Shown here in pieces: positions 46,484-56,042 of a stretch of DNA of 64,000 nt (positions are counted from its first letter, which is position 1; every line of letters begins with the position of its first letter). This DNA comes from Pseudovibrio brasiliensis (GTDB taxonomy: Bacteria > Pseudomonadota > Alphaproteobacteria > Rhizobiales > Stappiaceae): positions 62,001 through 126,000 of the forward strand of contig NZ_CP074126.1 of the NCBI RefSeq assembly GCF_018282095.1, given 5' to 3'. The notes below the pieces were generated by a model. It was not told the origin of the DNA and searched no databases. It saw nothing but the letters and a program-made list of their open reading frames with translations. The position numbers and the translations under genes are program-made.

Positions 46484-46986
46484 CAACGGCTTGCCCGGTA
46501 CACATCGACCTGCTGATTGAAGCAGGCGATTGGGAAAGTGAAGAAACACTGGAAGCGATTGCCGAAAAGGCAATCGCCGCCGCTTTCGCAACAAGTGACC
46601 TCTCTGTAATAGAAAACACAGAAGTCTCCCTCGTCTTCACCGATGATGCTCATATTCAGGAACTGAATAAGATGTGGCGTCAGAAGGATAAACCGACGAA
46701 TGTCTTGTCGTTTCCGGGAGATGATAGCGAAGAGCCACCATTCGGCCCGCTATTAGGTGATATTATTATTGCAAATGAGACAGTAAAGCGCGAAGCTGTA
46801 GAGCTTGGGATTCCATTCGAACACCATTTAATTCATCTTATTGTTCATGGAACCCTTCATCTTTTTGGATATGATCACCAGATAGATGAGGAAGCGGAAG
46901 AAATGGAAGCGGAAGAACGCCTGATTTTGGCGAGCTTACAAATCCCTGATCCATACAAAGATGCGCCACTATCGGCAGATAAATGA
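46480..46986 (+). CDS. ybeY: Endoribonuclease/rRNA maturation factor YbeY
   Basis: This 168-residue zinc metalloenzyme has the HxxxHxxxxxH motif in [15 protein letters not shown] near residues 117-131, with [13 protein letters not shown] upstream. It processes 16S rRNA 3' ends and supports ribosome quality control. The ATG overlaps the phoH stop. Standard length. Confidence 0.96.
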   Translation: MTTACPVHIDLLIEAGDWESEETLEAIAEKAIAAAFATSDLSVIENTEVSLVFTDDAHIQELNKMWRQKDKPTNVLSFPGDDSEEPPFGPLLGDIIIANETVKREAVELGIPFEHHLIHLIVHGTLHLFGYDHQIDEEAEEMEAEERLILASLQIPDPYKDAPLSADK

Positions 46987-47029
46987 TACCCCGGCACTCA
47001 CAGTGAATGCAGGGAACAACGAGAGAGAG

Positions 47030-48181
47030 ATGAACCCGGAACCTCGAAGTACAGAAGGTGCAAGCACCTCCGTTCAGGCTGAAACTGCAGAGCCTGCAAG
47101 TAGTACCGGCACAGCCGTCGCCGAAGATACCTCTGAGCCACAAGCGATCAGGCCTGGTGTGTGGACCAGGCTGAAATCAAAACTGAATCCGTTTAGAGGT
47201 TTCCGTAAAAGCGCGGCCGTTTCATTGCGCGAAGACCTGGAAGATGAGCTCGCCCGTGACAGCGAAGGCGCTGATGCTGCCTTCACGAAGGAAGAGCGCG
47301 AGCTGCTGACCAACATCCTCCAACTACGCGAATCTCGTGTTGAAGATGTCATGATCCCGCGTGCCGATATTGAGGCCGTGGAAGACACCACCACAATCGG
47401 TGAAGTGATGGCCCTGTTCAAGGCGTCCGGTCACTCCCGTATGCCGGTGTATCATGACAATCTGGATGACCCTCGCGGCATGGTCCACATCAAGGACCTT
47501 ATGTCCTACTTCGTTGAGCTGGCTGTTAAGGCCAAGAAATCCGAAGTTCCGTTGACACTGGTGAAGCCTGAGAAAAACGCCTCGGAAAAGACAGCAGAAG
47601 AAAAATCTCTGCTGGATCTGTCCTGCGTTGACCTGTCTACGCCGCTCAACGTCACCGGTTTGATCCGCCCATTGCACTTCGTTCCACCGTCCATGTCTTC
47701 TTCTGATCTGATGAAGAAGATGCAGGTCACCCGCGTCCAGATGGCACTGGTGATTGACGAGTATGGCGGAACAGACGGCCTTGTGTCCCTTGAGGACATC
47801 GTTGAGACCGTGGTCGGCGATATTGAAGACGAACATGATAAGGACGAAGAAGAACTTATCATGAATGTCAGCCCCGGCGTTTGGGTGGTTGATCCTCGAA
47901 TTGATTTGGAAGATCTTCAGGAAGAGCTTGGAGCAGATTTCAAACTCGGCGAAGAGCAGACGGAAGAAGTGGACACCCTTGGTGGTCTCCTGTTCTCCAT
48001 TCTAGATCGGGTGCCGGTTCGTGGTGAGTTGATCATCGACAGGAGCCTTCCGGCCTTTGAATTCGAAGTGATTGATGCGGACCTGCGCCGTATCAAGCGC
48101 TTGCGTATTTCCAAGCGGAGAACAGACCAGCGTGTTGCGGTTCAAAGAATTCGCCCACGTCGGCCTGAAGCTGCAGAATAA
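47030..48181 (+). CDS. CBS-domain protein, CorC/HlyC type
   Basis: The start chosen is ATG 47030 (MNPEPRSTEG), just after GAGAGAG, giving 383 residues; the frame also extends upstream into ybeY. An N-terminal hydrophilic linker is followed by paired CBS domains (VEDVMIPRADIEAVE, SGHSRMPVYHDNLDDPRGMVHIKDL; later MALVIDEYGGTDGLVSLEDIVETVVGDI) and the C-terminal CorC_HlyC domain. No membrane segments are seen, so it is the soluble CorC class linked to divalent-cation efflux rather than a true haemolysin. It lies in the usual ybeY-corC-lnt order. Confidence 0.9.
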   Translation: MNPEPRSTEGASTSVQAETAEPASSTGTAVAEDTSEPQAIRPGVWTRLKSKLNPFRGFRKSAAVSLREDLEDELARDSEGADAAFTKEERELLTNILQLRESRVEDVMIPRADIEAVEDTTTIGEVMALFKASGHSRMPVYHDNLDDPRGMVHIKDLMSYFVELAVKAKKSEVPLTLVKPEKNASEKTAEEKSLLDLSCVDLSTPLNVTGLIRPLHFVPPSMSSSDLMKKMQVTRVQMALVIDEYGGTDGLVSLEDIVETVVGDIEDEHDKDEEELIMNVSPGVWVVDPRIDLEDLQEELGADFKLGEEQTEEVDTLGGLLFSILDRVPVRGELIIDRSLPAFEFEVIDADLRRIKRLRISKRRTDQRVAVQRIRPRRPEAAE

Positions 48182-48226
48182 GCAACGTATTGCTGATTTT
48201 TAAATTATGACATTCGGGAGTGGGGA

Positions 48227-49837
48227 ATGGTCTCTGCCATTGGTAACCCTCGAACTCTGATAAACAGTATTCGGGAATTATCAGGGTGGAGACGCGGATT
48301 GCTGGCCTTCGTGGCTGGTTTAGCTTCAGCCTTTGCATTTCCCCCCTACGGAGCGTTCCCTGTTCTCTGGATAACGCTGCCGCTTCTGATTTTCCTTCTG
48401 GATGGTGCCAAAGAGCGGGCAGCCGAGCGCCGTAAAGCCCGCTTTGCAGCGTTCTTCCGCACGGCTTGGGCGTTCTTCTTCGGGTTCTTCCTGATCGGAC
48501 TGTTCTGGATCGCAGAAGCTTTCCTCGTCGACGCCAAAAGCTATGGCTGGATGATCCCGTTCGCTCTGGTCATCCTGCCCGGTGGTCTGGCTCTAATCCC
48601 TGCCATCGTCATTGGCACCGCGTCCCTGTTCTGGACGAGTGGCGTCTCCCGCATTCTGGTGTTTGTGGTTGCCCTTGCGCTCTCCAACTGGCTGCGCGGG
48701 CATATCCTGACAGGCTTTCCGTGGAACGTCTGGGGCTATGCGTTTGCTGATAACCTGACGCTGATGCAGAGCTTCTCCGCCCTCGGTATTTACGGTGTCG
48801 GCTTCCTCGTTCTCCTCGTCTTTTCCATGCCTGTGGTCTTGTTCGATCAAGGGCGCAAAGCTGCCGCAGTCTATATCTCTGCGTGTGCGGTGGTGTGGGC
48901 TGGCGTGGTTGTATACGGAACGAATAGGTTGCAGGCCCCGCAACAGTCGGTTGAGGGGCTTCGGGTACTCGTAATACAACCCAATGTACCTCAGGCGGAC
49001 AAGTGGAAGCCCGAAAATCGACAGAGGCTTCTCCCTCTCTATCTGCAACAGACACAGCAGGCGCTGGTAGAGATGGAGCAGGTGGGGGAGACCCTGATCT
49101 TCTGGCCTGAATCGGCTTTCCCATTCCTTCTGGATGAGCAGCCTGGGGCTCTGGAAGCCATCGGAGCTACACTTCCCCAAAATACTATGTTGATTACGGG
49201 TGGTATTCGCAGAGAACTCTCAGGGAACCAGAATCGCTTTTTTAACAGTACTTTTGTTGTATCAGACGAAGGTGCACTCATAGATATCTATGACAAAGTG
49301 CGGCTTGTTCCCTTCGGAGAATATTTGCCGATGCGCTGGCTTTTGCAATCCATTGGTGTGGAGCGTCTGGTTCCTGCGCCAGCAGACTTCACAGCGGCAG
49401 CTCGGCACAAGAAAATAGATTTAAAAAATTCATTTAGTTTCCAGCCTCTGATTTGTTATGAGGCGATCTTCCCGCAAACGGTCCTCCCAGTGTCCGCGCG
49501 GCCTAACTTGCTCGTAAATCTAACAAATGACGGATGGTTTGGCGAAACAGCCGGTCCGTATCAGCATTTGGCGCAGGCAAGAATTAGAGCAGTTGAACAA
49601 GGCGTGCCGTTAGTGCGAGCTGCAAATACTGGTATTTCCAGCCTAGTAGATTCCAATGGTAGAATACTCGCAGAAGTTGTTCTAAATAAAAAAGGTAGTT
49701 TCAATAGTGAATTGCCTGAAATACTAAGGCTCACGCTTTACGTGAGGGTGGGTGATTCAATTTTTTGGGGAATTATTCTAGTAGTTGTTAGTCTCCTATT
49801 GGTGATGGAGAAAATATTACCTACCCGTAGAGATTGA
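48227..49837 (+). CDS. lnt: Apolipoprotein N-acyltransferase
   Basis: This 536-residue inner-membrane enzyme has about six to eight N-terminal membrane segments and a periplasmic nitrilase-like domain. The catalytic triad is seen as Glu in WPESAFPF (near 293), Lys in YDKVRLVPFGEYLPM (near 355) and Cys in LICYEAIFP (near 409). It adds the third acyl chain to lipoproteins. It follows corC, and the C-terminal third is noticeably more AT-rich than its beginning, though open throughout. Confidence 0.96.
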   Translation: MVSAIGNPRTLINSIRELSGWRRGLLAFVAGLASAFAFPPYGAFPVLWITLPLLIFLLDGAKERAAERRKARFAAFFRTAWAFFFGFFLIGLFWIAEAFLVDAKSYGWMIPFALVILPGGLALIPAIVIGTASLFWTSGVSRILVFVVALALSNWLRGHILTGFPWNVWGYAFADNLTLMQSFSALGIYGVGFLVLLVFSMPVVLFDQGRKAAAVYISACAVVWAGVVVYGTNRLQAPQQSVEGLRVLVIQPNVPQADKWKPENRQRLLPLYLQQTQQALVEMEQVGETLIFWPESAFPFLLDEQPGALEAIGATLPQNTMLITGGIRRELSGNQNRFFNSTFVVSDEGALIDIYDKVRLVPFGEYLPMRWLLQSIGVERLVPAPADFTAAARHKKIDLKNSFSFQPLICYEAIFPQTVLPVSARPNLLVNLTNDGWFGETAGPYQHLAQARIRAVEQGVPLVRAANTGISSLVDSNGRILAEVVLNKKGSFNSELPEILRLTLYVRVGDSIFWGIILVVVSLLLVMEKILPTRRD

Positions 49838-50077
49838 CGAATGCACGCAAATGTCGTCATCTAATACACGTAAAGGTTTTCACCATGATCGTCAGATCTG
49901 GCCTCAAAAAAACCTTATGGGCCTGCCACCGATGCCTCTGTGAGAGGTTGTTTTGGCAACTGTCGAAATGCAGGTTTGATGAATTGCGTTCTTGCGAGAG
50001 TCGCTGCATTGCGCTCCCGTTTAAATAAAAACCCACGGTAAGGCACCGTAAAAAACCAAAGAAGAGGGCCTTTGATA

Positions 50078-50485
50078 ATGCCCAGCAAAAAAGCACCAAA
50101 CCCTATCGATGTTCACGTCGGCAGCAGAGTACGCTTGCGCCGCATGATGCTTGGCATGAGTCAGGAAAAACTTGGCGAGAGCCTTGGCATTACCTTCCAG
50201 CAAATCCAGAAGTACGAAAAAGGGACAAACCGGATTGGTGCAAGCCGCTTGCAGCACATTGCGACCATTCTGAAAGTGCCTGTCGCCTTTTTCTTTGAAG
50301 ATGCACCGGGTACCCCGGATGAGACCCCAGGCGTTGGTGATAACCCACAAACCACCTACGTTGTCGACTTTTTGTCATCTTCTGATGGTTTAGCTCTCAA
50401 CAAGGCTTTCGTTCGCATTGAAAACCCGAAAGTCCGGAAGAAGGTTGTAGAGCTTGTGAAGAGTATTGCTGGGGATGAAGATTAA
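50078..50485 (+). CDS. XRE-family helix-turn-helix regulator
   Basis: ATG at 50078 follows GAGGG and gives 135 residues. The N-terminal HTH reads VGSRVRLRRMMLGMSQEKLGESLGITFQQIQKYEKGTNRI, followed by a short linker and C-terminal helices (VRKKVVELVKSI). This regulator is a common neighbour upstream of metK and trmB in alphaproteobacteria; its target there is not established. It is separated from metK by a region with a strong hairpin. Confidence 0.9.
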   Translation: MPSKKAPNPIDVHVGSRVRLRRMMLGMSQEKLGESLGITFQQIQKYEKGTNRIGASRLQHIATILKVPVAFFFEDAPGTPDETPGVGDNPQTTYVVDFLSSSDGLALNKAFVRIENPKVRKKVVELVKSIAGDED

Positions 50486-50573
50486 GTTTGTGATCCGTAA
50501 ATTTTCGCAATTCTCTGGCAATTTTGATCTAAATCTCTTGACGTAATCGACATTCCTTGTTTGATGTAACACC

Positions 50574-50598
50574 AGAAGCGACGGATATGCCGTCGCTT
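50574..50598 (+). other. Hairpin in the metK leader
   Basis: GAAGCGACGG and CCGTCGCTTC form a perfect 10-bp stem with a 5-base loop 35 bases before the metK ATG; AATAATATATTTCTT follows. It may be a terminator of the upstream HTH gene or part of a metK leader. No known SAM riboswitch consensus was recognised. Confidence 0.5.
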
Positions 50599-50633
50599 CA
50601 ATAATATATTTCTTCCCAGAAGGACGTTTGCCA

Positions 50634-51818
50634 ATGGCTCGTCAGAACTACGTGTTCACGTCGGAATCGGTTTCAGAAGGCCATCCCGACAAAGTCTGCG
50701 ATCGCGTTTCAGATACGATCGTTGACGCATTTCTAAAGGAAATGCCAGAAGCCCGCGTGGCTTGTGAAACGCTTGCAACAACGAACAAACTCGTTATCGC
50801 AGGTGAAACCCGCGGCCCGGCCACTCTCACAAAAGAGTATTTGGCTCACATCGCCCGCCTTGCTGTAAAGGACATCGGGTATGAGCAAGCCGGCTTTAAC
50901 TGGAAAGACCTCGACATTCAGGTTCTTTTGCACGGCCAGTCCGCAGATATTGCTCAGGGCGTAGACGCCTCCAGCTCTAAGGACGAAGGCGCCGGCGATC
51001 AGGGCATCATGTTCGGTTACGCATGCCGCGAAACTGAAGAACTGATGCCAGCTCCGATCTTGTATTCTCATAAGATCCTGCGTTTGCTGGCAGATGCACG
51101 CAAATCCGGCAACGAGCCAATGCTTGGCCCGGACGCGAAGAGCCAGGTTTCCATCCGTTATGAAGATGGCAAGCCAGTAGAGGCAACATCCATCGTGCTG
51201 TCCACTCAGCATCTGGATGAAACCATGACATCTGATGATGTGCGTGCTGTTGTTGAGCCTTACATCCGCGCAGCTCTGCCGCGTGACTGGGTGACCAGCA
51301 ACACCATCTGGCACATCAACCCAACCGGTAAGTTTGTAATCGGTGGTCCTGATGGCGACTGTGGTCTCACAGGCCGTAAGATCATCGTAGACACCTATGG
51401 CGGCGCTGCCCCACATGGTGGCGGTGCATTCTCCGGTAAGGATCCAACCAAGGTTGACCGCTCCGCAGCCTACGCCGCACGCTACCTCGCGAAAAACGTC
51501 GTGGCTGCTGATCTGGCTGACAAATGTACCATTCAGCTGTCTTACGCGATTGGTATTGCCGAGCCGCAGTCCGTTTTCGTGAACCTGCATGGCACAGGCC
51601 GTGTTGAAGGCGAGCGCGTTGAAGCTGCAATCCGCGAAGTCATGAGTTTGACCCCGCGCGGTATCCGCGAGCACCTTAGCTTGAACAAGCCAATCTACGC
51701 ACGTACAGCAGCCTACGGCCACTTCGGTCGCGAAGCTGAAATGGACGGCGGTTTCTCCTGGGAGAAAATCGACCTTGTCCATAACCTGCGTGATGCTGTA
51801 GAGAAAGCCTACGCTTAA
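50634..51818 (+). CDS. metK: S-adenosylmethionine synthetase
   Basis: This 394-residue enzyme makes SAM from methionine and ATP. It starts [27 protein letters not shown] (ATG 50634; a TTG six bases earlier sits nearer the AAGGA site). [43 protein letters not shown] and [27 protein letters not shown] are all canonical. SAM supplies the many methyltransferases in this window (UbiE, PmtA, TrmB). Highly biased codon use indicates strong expression. Confidence 0.97.
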   Translation: MARQNYVFTSESVSEGHPDKVCDRVSDTIVDAFLKEMPEARVACETLATTNKLVIAGETRGPATLTKEYLAHIARLAVKDIGYEQAGFNWKDLDIQVLLHGQSADIAQGVDASSSKDEGAGDQGIMFGYACRETEELMPAPILYSHKILRLLADARKSGNEPMLGPDAKSQVSIRYEDGKPVEATSIVLSTQHLDETMTSDDVRAVVEPYIRAALPRDWVTSNTIWHINPTGKFVIGGPDGDCGLTGRKIIVDTYGGAAPHGGGAFSGKDPTKVDRSAAYAARYLAKNVVAADLADKCTIQLSYAIGIAEPQSVFVNLHGTGRVEGERVEAAIREVMSLTPRGIREHLSLNKPIYARTAAYGHFGREAEMDGGFSWEKIDLVHNLRDAVEKAYA

Positions 51819-51840
51819 CCTCTAACGCTAGAGAATAAAC

Positions 51841-51872
51841 AACTGGCCGGGGCAACCTCCGGCCAGTTTGTA
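51841..51872 (+). terminator. Hairpin between metK and trmB
   Basis: AACTGGCCGG and CCGGCCAGTT form a perfect 10-bp stem with an 8-base loop 22 bases after metK, followed by TGTATTT. The trmB start lies almost immediately after, so it may attenuate transcription into trmB. Confidence 0.75.
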
Positions 51873-51875
51873 TTT

Positions 51876-52586
51876 ATGAGAACGATGGTAGATCACTACA
51901 AAGGCTCCTTTTTCGGCCGCCGCGTCGGAAAGCCAGCAAGTCCGCGACAGTCGCAACTGCTTGAGGAGGTCCTGCCAACAGTGGCATTGGACCTGACACA
52001 AACGCCTCCTGAAAACTTGGCGGAATTGTTCCCTGTGCCAGTCAAAAGCGTTTGTCTGGAGATCGGGTTTGGTGGGTCCGAGCACCTCATCCACCGCGCC
52101 AGAGAAAATCCTGAGATTGGCTTCATCGGGTGTGAGCCGTTTAGCTCTGGCATCATCAAGGCTGTCACCAGCATCGAAGCGCATGGCCTCAAGAACATCC
52201 GTCTTTATGATGACGATGCAGGCAAACTGCTCGACTGGCTCCCAGCTGCGTCACTGGACATGGCCTACCAGCTCTATCCGGACCCATGGCCAAAGAAGAA
52301 GCACTGGAAGCGCCGCTTTGTGAACCAGATCAACCTGACGCGCATCGCGCGGGCGTTGAAGCCGGGTTGCGAGTATCGATTTGCCAGCGACATCGACACC
52401 TACGTGGACTGGACCCTGTCGCACTGCCGCAAGCACCCTGCCTTTGAATGGAGTGCTCAGTGTGCTGCCGATTGGCGCACCCCGTGGCACAATTGGCCGG
52501 GAACACGTTATGAGCGCAAGGCACATCGTGAAGGCAGAATTGGCCGTTACCTGACATTTTTACGAGTTGAAGAGACGAAAACCTAA
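51876..52586 (+). CDS. trmB: tRNA (guanine-N7)-methyltransferase
   Basis: This 236-residue SAM-dependent enzyme makes m7G46 in t[16 protein letters not shown] motif reads [17 protein letters not shown], and [23 protein letters not shown] is the family signature. The start ATG 51876 abuts the metK hairpin; ATG 51885 is an alternative. A good terminator follows. Confidence 0.94.
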   Translation: MRTMVDHYKGSFFGRRVGKPASPRQSQLLEEVLPTVALDLTQTPPENLAELFPVPVKSVCLEIGFGGSEHLIHRARENPEIGFIGCEPFSSGIIKAVTSIEAHGLKNIRLYDDDAGKLLDWLPAASLDMAYQLYPDPWPKKKHWKRRFVNQINLTRIARALKPGCEYRFASDIDTYVDWTLSHCRKHPAFEWSAQCAADWRTPWHNWPGTRYERKAHREGRIGRYLTFLRVEETKT

Positions 52587-52696
52587 AAGCATCTTGCTTT
52601 TGTCTGCTCTCATCTTTGATTTTCTGTTGCATACAGTGGTCAAATGACTATATTGCAGAGCAAGAGTTCTCTATCGGCTCAGTTAAGAGCATTGAG

Positions 52697-52728
52697 GAGT
52701 GGGCCCCGAAAGGACCCGCTCTTTTTTA
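52697..52728 (+). terminator. Terminator after trmB
   Basis: GAGTGGGCCC-CGAAA-GGACCCGCTC stem (with one G-T) followed by TTTTTTATT, about 110 bases after the trmB stop and before the rimP operon. Confidence 0.88.
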
Positions 52729-52829
52729 TTAGCTAAGTCGGTATTGATGCCTGACTGCGAAAATCAGGTATCCGAAAATAACTGCCAAAGACACGAAGTA
52801 TGTCTTTGCATTAAGACGATAGGTACCAA

Positions 52830-53420
52830 GTGGACGAAACCGATCCCCGGATTGTAAAGGAAAAGGGCCTTGAGGCCCGCGTAGCTGAAATTGTCGAGCC
52901 GGTCATTGTTGATCTGGGCTATCGGCTGGTGCGCATCCGTGTAAACGGAAACAATGGCTGCACCCTTCAAATCATGGCAGAACGCCCGGACGGGACGATG
53001 GCTGTTGAAGATTGTGAAGAAATCAGCCACGCAGTTTCCCCGGCGCTGGACGTGGACGATCCAATCTCCGGTGCCTATCATCTCGAAGTTTCATCTCCAG
53101 GTATCGACCGCCCGCTCGTACGCGCTGGCGACTTCGAACGCTGGGCCGGACATGTTGTGAAAATCGAAATGTCTGTGCCGCAAGCTGGGCGTAAGAGATA
53201 TCGTGGACACATCATTGGTGTGGAAGAGGGAAATGCTGTCATCAGAATGACCGACGTGCAGGAAGGTCAGGACGAAGCAGCGCGTCTTCCGCTGGATGAG
53301 ATCGGATCAGCCGTATTGGTTCTGACCGATGAACTGATTGATGCGGCTCTAAAGGCCGACAAAGCCGCAAAAGCAGCCCGTGGGGAGCCTACGGACGACG
53401 ACAGTTACCTCAATCACTGA
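52830..53420 (+). CDS. rimP: Ribosome maturation factor RimP
   Basis: This 196-residue protein starts at GTG ([13 protein letters not shown]). It has the RimP fold with [43 protein letters not shown] and [25 protein letters not shown]. It assists 30S subunit maturation. It heads the rimP-nusA-ylxR-infB operon. Confidence 0.95.
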   Translation: MDETDPRIVKEKGLEARVAEIVEPVIVDLGYRLVRIRVNGNNGCTLQIMAERPDGTMAVEDCEEISHAVSPALDVDDPISGAYHLEVSSPGIDRPLVRAGDFERWAGHVVKIEMSVPQAGRKRYRGHIIGVEEGNAVIRMTDVQEGQDEAARLPLDEIGSAVLVLTDELIDAALKADKAAKAARGEPTDDDSYLNH

Positions 53421-53538
53421 TTAGCTGTTTGTGTTGCGCAAGGGGTATGGGCGGTTCCGGTTTTAAGAGAGCCACCCTTTTGATTTTGATGTTCCTGCTG
53501 GTGTGAAGAAAGCAGGGCGTGGAAGGAGTTGACGAGGA

Positions 53539-55257
53539 ATGGCTATCAGCGCAAACCGTTTGGAGCTGCTGCAGATCGCTGATGCGGTTGCCCGCGAAAA
53601 GTCGATCGACCGTAGCATCGTGATTGCTGCTCTTGAGGATGCAATCCAAAAAGCCGCTCGCTCCCGTTACGGCACCGAGACTGAAGTTCGTGCCGAGATT
53701 AATCCGAAAACCGGTGAAATCCGCCTTCAGCGTTTGCTGCAGGTTGTTGAGGTTGTCGAAAACATCTCCACCGAGATTGCTCTGGTTGATGCGCAGGAGC
53801 GCAACCCGGACGCAACCATCGGCGATTTCATGGCAGATCCACTGCCACCGCTGGACTTCGGTCGTATCGCTGCTCAGTCAGCGAAGCAGGTTATCGTGCA
53901 GAAAGTGCGCGAAGCTGAGCGCGACCAGCAGTACGATGAGTTCAAAGACCGCATCGGTGAAGTGCTCAACGCAGTTGTTAAGCGCGTTGAATACGGCAAC
54001 GTTGTTGTCGACACCGGCAAAGGCGAAGCTATCGTTCGTCGCGACGAGCTGATCCCACGCGAAATCTTCCGCAATGGTGATCGCATTCGCGCACTGATCT
54101 TCGACGTACGTCGCGAACAGCGCGGTCCGCAGGTGTTCCTGTCCCGTACACACCCACAGTTCATGGCTAAACTGTTCGCGCAGGAAGTGCCAGAAATCTA
54201 CGACGGTGTTATCGAGATTAAAGCAGTTGCTCGTGACCCAGGCTCCCGCGCGAAGATCGCAGTTCTGTCCAACGATGGTTCCATTGATCCGGTTGGCGCG
54301 TGTGTTGGTATGCGTGGTTCCCGTGTTCAGGCAGTTGTTGGCGAACTTCAGGGCGAAAAAATCGACATCATTCCTTGGAATGACGATGCAGCGACCTTCA
54401 TCGTGAACGCACTGCAGCCTGCTGAAGTTGCTAAGGTTGTTCTCGACGAAGACTCCGAGCGCATCGAAGTTGTTGTTCCTAACGATCAGCTGTCTCTGGC
54501 AATCGGTCGTCGTGGTCAGAACGTGCGTCTGGCATCTCAGCTCACAGGCTGGGGCATCGACATCATGACTGAGGCTGAAGAGTCCGAGCGTCGTCAGAAA
54601 GAATTCCAGATCCGTTCCGATCTCTTCCAGAACACCCTGAATGTTGATGAGATGGTTTCTCAGCTTCTCGCATCAGAAGGCTTTACTTCTGTAGAAGAAG
54701 TCGCGTACGTTGACCTCGACGAAATCTCGTCCATTGAAGGCTTCGACGAAGAAACAGCCGACGAAATCCAGGCTCGTGCACGTGAGTACCTGGAAGAGCA
54801 GGAAGCAAAACTCGCAGAAGAGCGTCGTCAGCTTGGTGTTTCCGATGAGCTGGTTCAGGTCCCAGGTCTTACATCCGCAATGCTCGTTGCATTGGGTAAA
54901 GACGAAATCAAAACCATGGAAGACCTTGCAGGTTGTGCAGCTGACGATCTCGTCGGTTGGACTGAGCGCAAGGATAAAGAAACCATTCGCGTGGAAGGTA
55001 CTCTGAGCGGTTTTGATCTGTCTCGTGCTGATGCAGAAGCAATCGTAATGTCCGCCCGCGTCGCTGCTGGCTGGATCTCTCCAGAGGACCTCGTTGAGGT
55101 TTCTGAGGAAGAGCTGGAAGCTGAAGAAGGCGAATTTGAAGGTGACGAAGAAACCTTCGAAGCTGAAACAATTGACGAGACTGCGGTTGACGCAGACGAG
55201 GAATTGGCGCAAGAGAGCGGTGCAGAAGACGCAAAAGGCGAGCAGTCCTCTGAGTAA
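53539..55257 (+). CDS. nusA: Transcription termination/antitermination factor NusA
   Basis: This 572-residue protein contains the N-terminal RNAP-binding domain, S1 domain, two KH domains (GMRGSRVQAVVGELQGEKIDIIPW and VVVPNDQLSLAIGRRGQNVRLASQLTGW) and two C-terminal acidic AR-type helix-hairpin-helix repeats, then a glutamate-rich tail of about 40 residues. It binds RNA polymerase and nascent RNA in pausing, termination and antitermination. Full-length and typical for alphaproteobacteria. Confidence 0.97.
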   Translation: MAISANRLELLQIADAVAREKSIDRSIVIAALEDAIQKAARSRYGTETEVRAEINPKTGEIRLQRLLQVVEVVENISTEIALVDAQERNPDATIGDFMADPLPPLDFGRIAAQSAKQVIVQKVREAERDQQYDEFKDRIGEVLNAVVKRVEYGNVVVDTGKGEAIVRRDELIPREIFRNGDRIRALIFDVRREQRGPQVFLSRTHPQFMAKLFAQEVPEIYDGVIEIKAVARDPGSRAKIAVLSNDGSIDPVGACVGMRGSRVQAVVGELQGEKIDIIPWNDDAATFIVNALQPAEVAKVVLDEDSERIEVVVPNDQLSLAIGRRGQNVRLASQLTGWGIDIMTEAEESERRQKEFQIRSDLFQNTLNVDEMVSQLLASEGFTSVEEVAYVDLDEISSIEGFDEETADEIQARAREYLEEQEAKLAEERRQLGVSDELVQVPGLTSAMLVALGKDEIKTMEDLAGCAADDLVGWTERKDKETIRVEGTLSGFDLSRADAEAIVMSARVAAGWISPEDLVEVSEEELEAEEGEFEGDEETFEAETIDETAVDADEELAQESGAEDAKGEQSSE

Positions 55258-55387
55258 TCTGTAGCCGCTTGACTGCAGAAAAAAGTTTTATACGGGGGTG
55301 TGTTGAAATTGCAGCAGAAGCCTGCGGATTTCTACATCCCCGTAACTGAATGAAAAATAACAACAATAGTTGGGTTGGGAAAACGAA

Positions 55388-56035
55388 GTGCCGAGAAAAA
55401 ATGAGCCGACGGAACGTACCTGCGCTGTAACGCGTGAAGTTCTACCGGTGACAGAGCTTCTCAGATTCGTTATGGCTCCTGACAAAACTGTTGTAGTTGA
55501 TGTGAAAGGCACCCTCCCGGGACGTGGGGTTTGGGTGACCGCAAAGAAGTCTGTCTTGCAGGAAGCAATTAAAAAGCGCGCTTTCTCGAGAGGCTTTAAG
55601 GAGCAGGTTAACGCTGAAGAAGGTTTGGCCGACCACACTGACGAACTGCTGGAGCAGGCAACTCTGGGCGCACTGTCCATGAGCCGAAAAGCTGGCAACC
55701 TTATTGTCGGCTATTCGAAAGTCGAGGCAGCTCTCAAGAAGGAGAGTGTTCTTGCTCTGGTGCACGCCACTGATGCCTCTGAAGATGGTGTGCGTAAGTT
55801 GGCGGCCGTAGCCGCTTCTAGATTTGGCAAGGTGGATCGTCTCAGCGTGATCCGCCTGTTTACCTCGGATCAGATGAGTACGCATCTGGATCGGGAAAAC
55901 GTTATACATGCTGTACTGCTGGCCGGCGAGGCGGGCAGAAACTTCGTGAAACACGCGCAACGCCTTGCGCAATTCCGAGATGTTTCTGCTGGGGCTGACG
56001 ACGACGGTACAAAGGGTGCAGTGACGCAGGACTGA
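55388..56035 (+). CDS. YlxR/DUF448 RNA-binding protein fused to an L7Ae-like domain
   Basis: A GTG at 55388 gives 215 residues (a TTG six codons upstream is the other option). The N-terminal YlxR domain reads [23 protein letters not shown] then [26 protein letters not shown]. The C-terminal half is L7Ae/L30e-like: [23 protein letters not shown] and [21 protein letters not shown]. The fused form between nusA and infB is usual in alphaproteobacteria and is thought to act in RNA binding or translation/transcription coupling. Ends seven bases before infB. Confidence 0.92.
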   Translation: MPRKNEPTERTCAVTREVLPVTELLRFVMAPDKTVVVDVKGTLPGRGVWVTAKKSVLQEAIKKRAFSRGFKEQVNAEEGLADHTDELLEQATLGALSMSRKAGNLIVGYSKVEAALKKESVLALVHATDASEDGVRKLAAVAASRFGKVDRLSVIRLFTSDQMSTHLDRENVIHAVLLAGEAGRNFVKHAQRLAQFRDVSAGADDDGTKGAVTQD

Positions 56036-56042
56036 AGGCAAT

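Noticed and set aside
49834-50028. 64-residue frame between lnt and the HTH gene
   Set aside because: No ribosome site of quality, no family, cysteine- and arginine-rich random composition.
50486-50633. Possible SAM-II or SAM/SAH riboswitch before metK
   Set aside because: The conserved core sequences as I remember them are not present; only a simple hairpin is seen.
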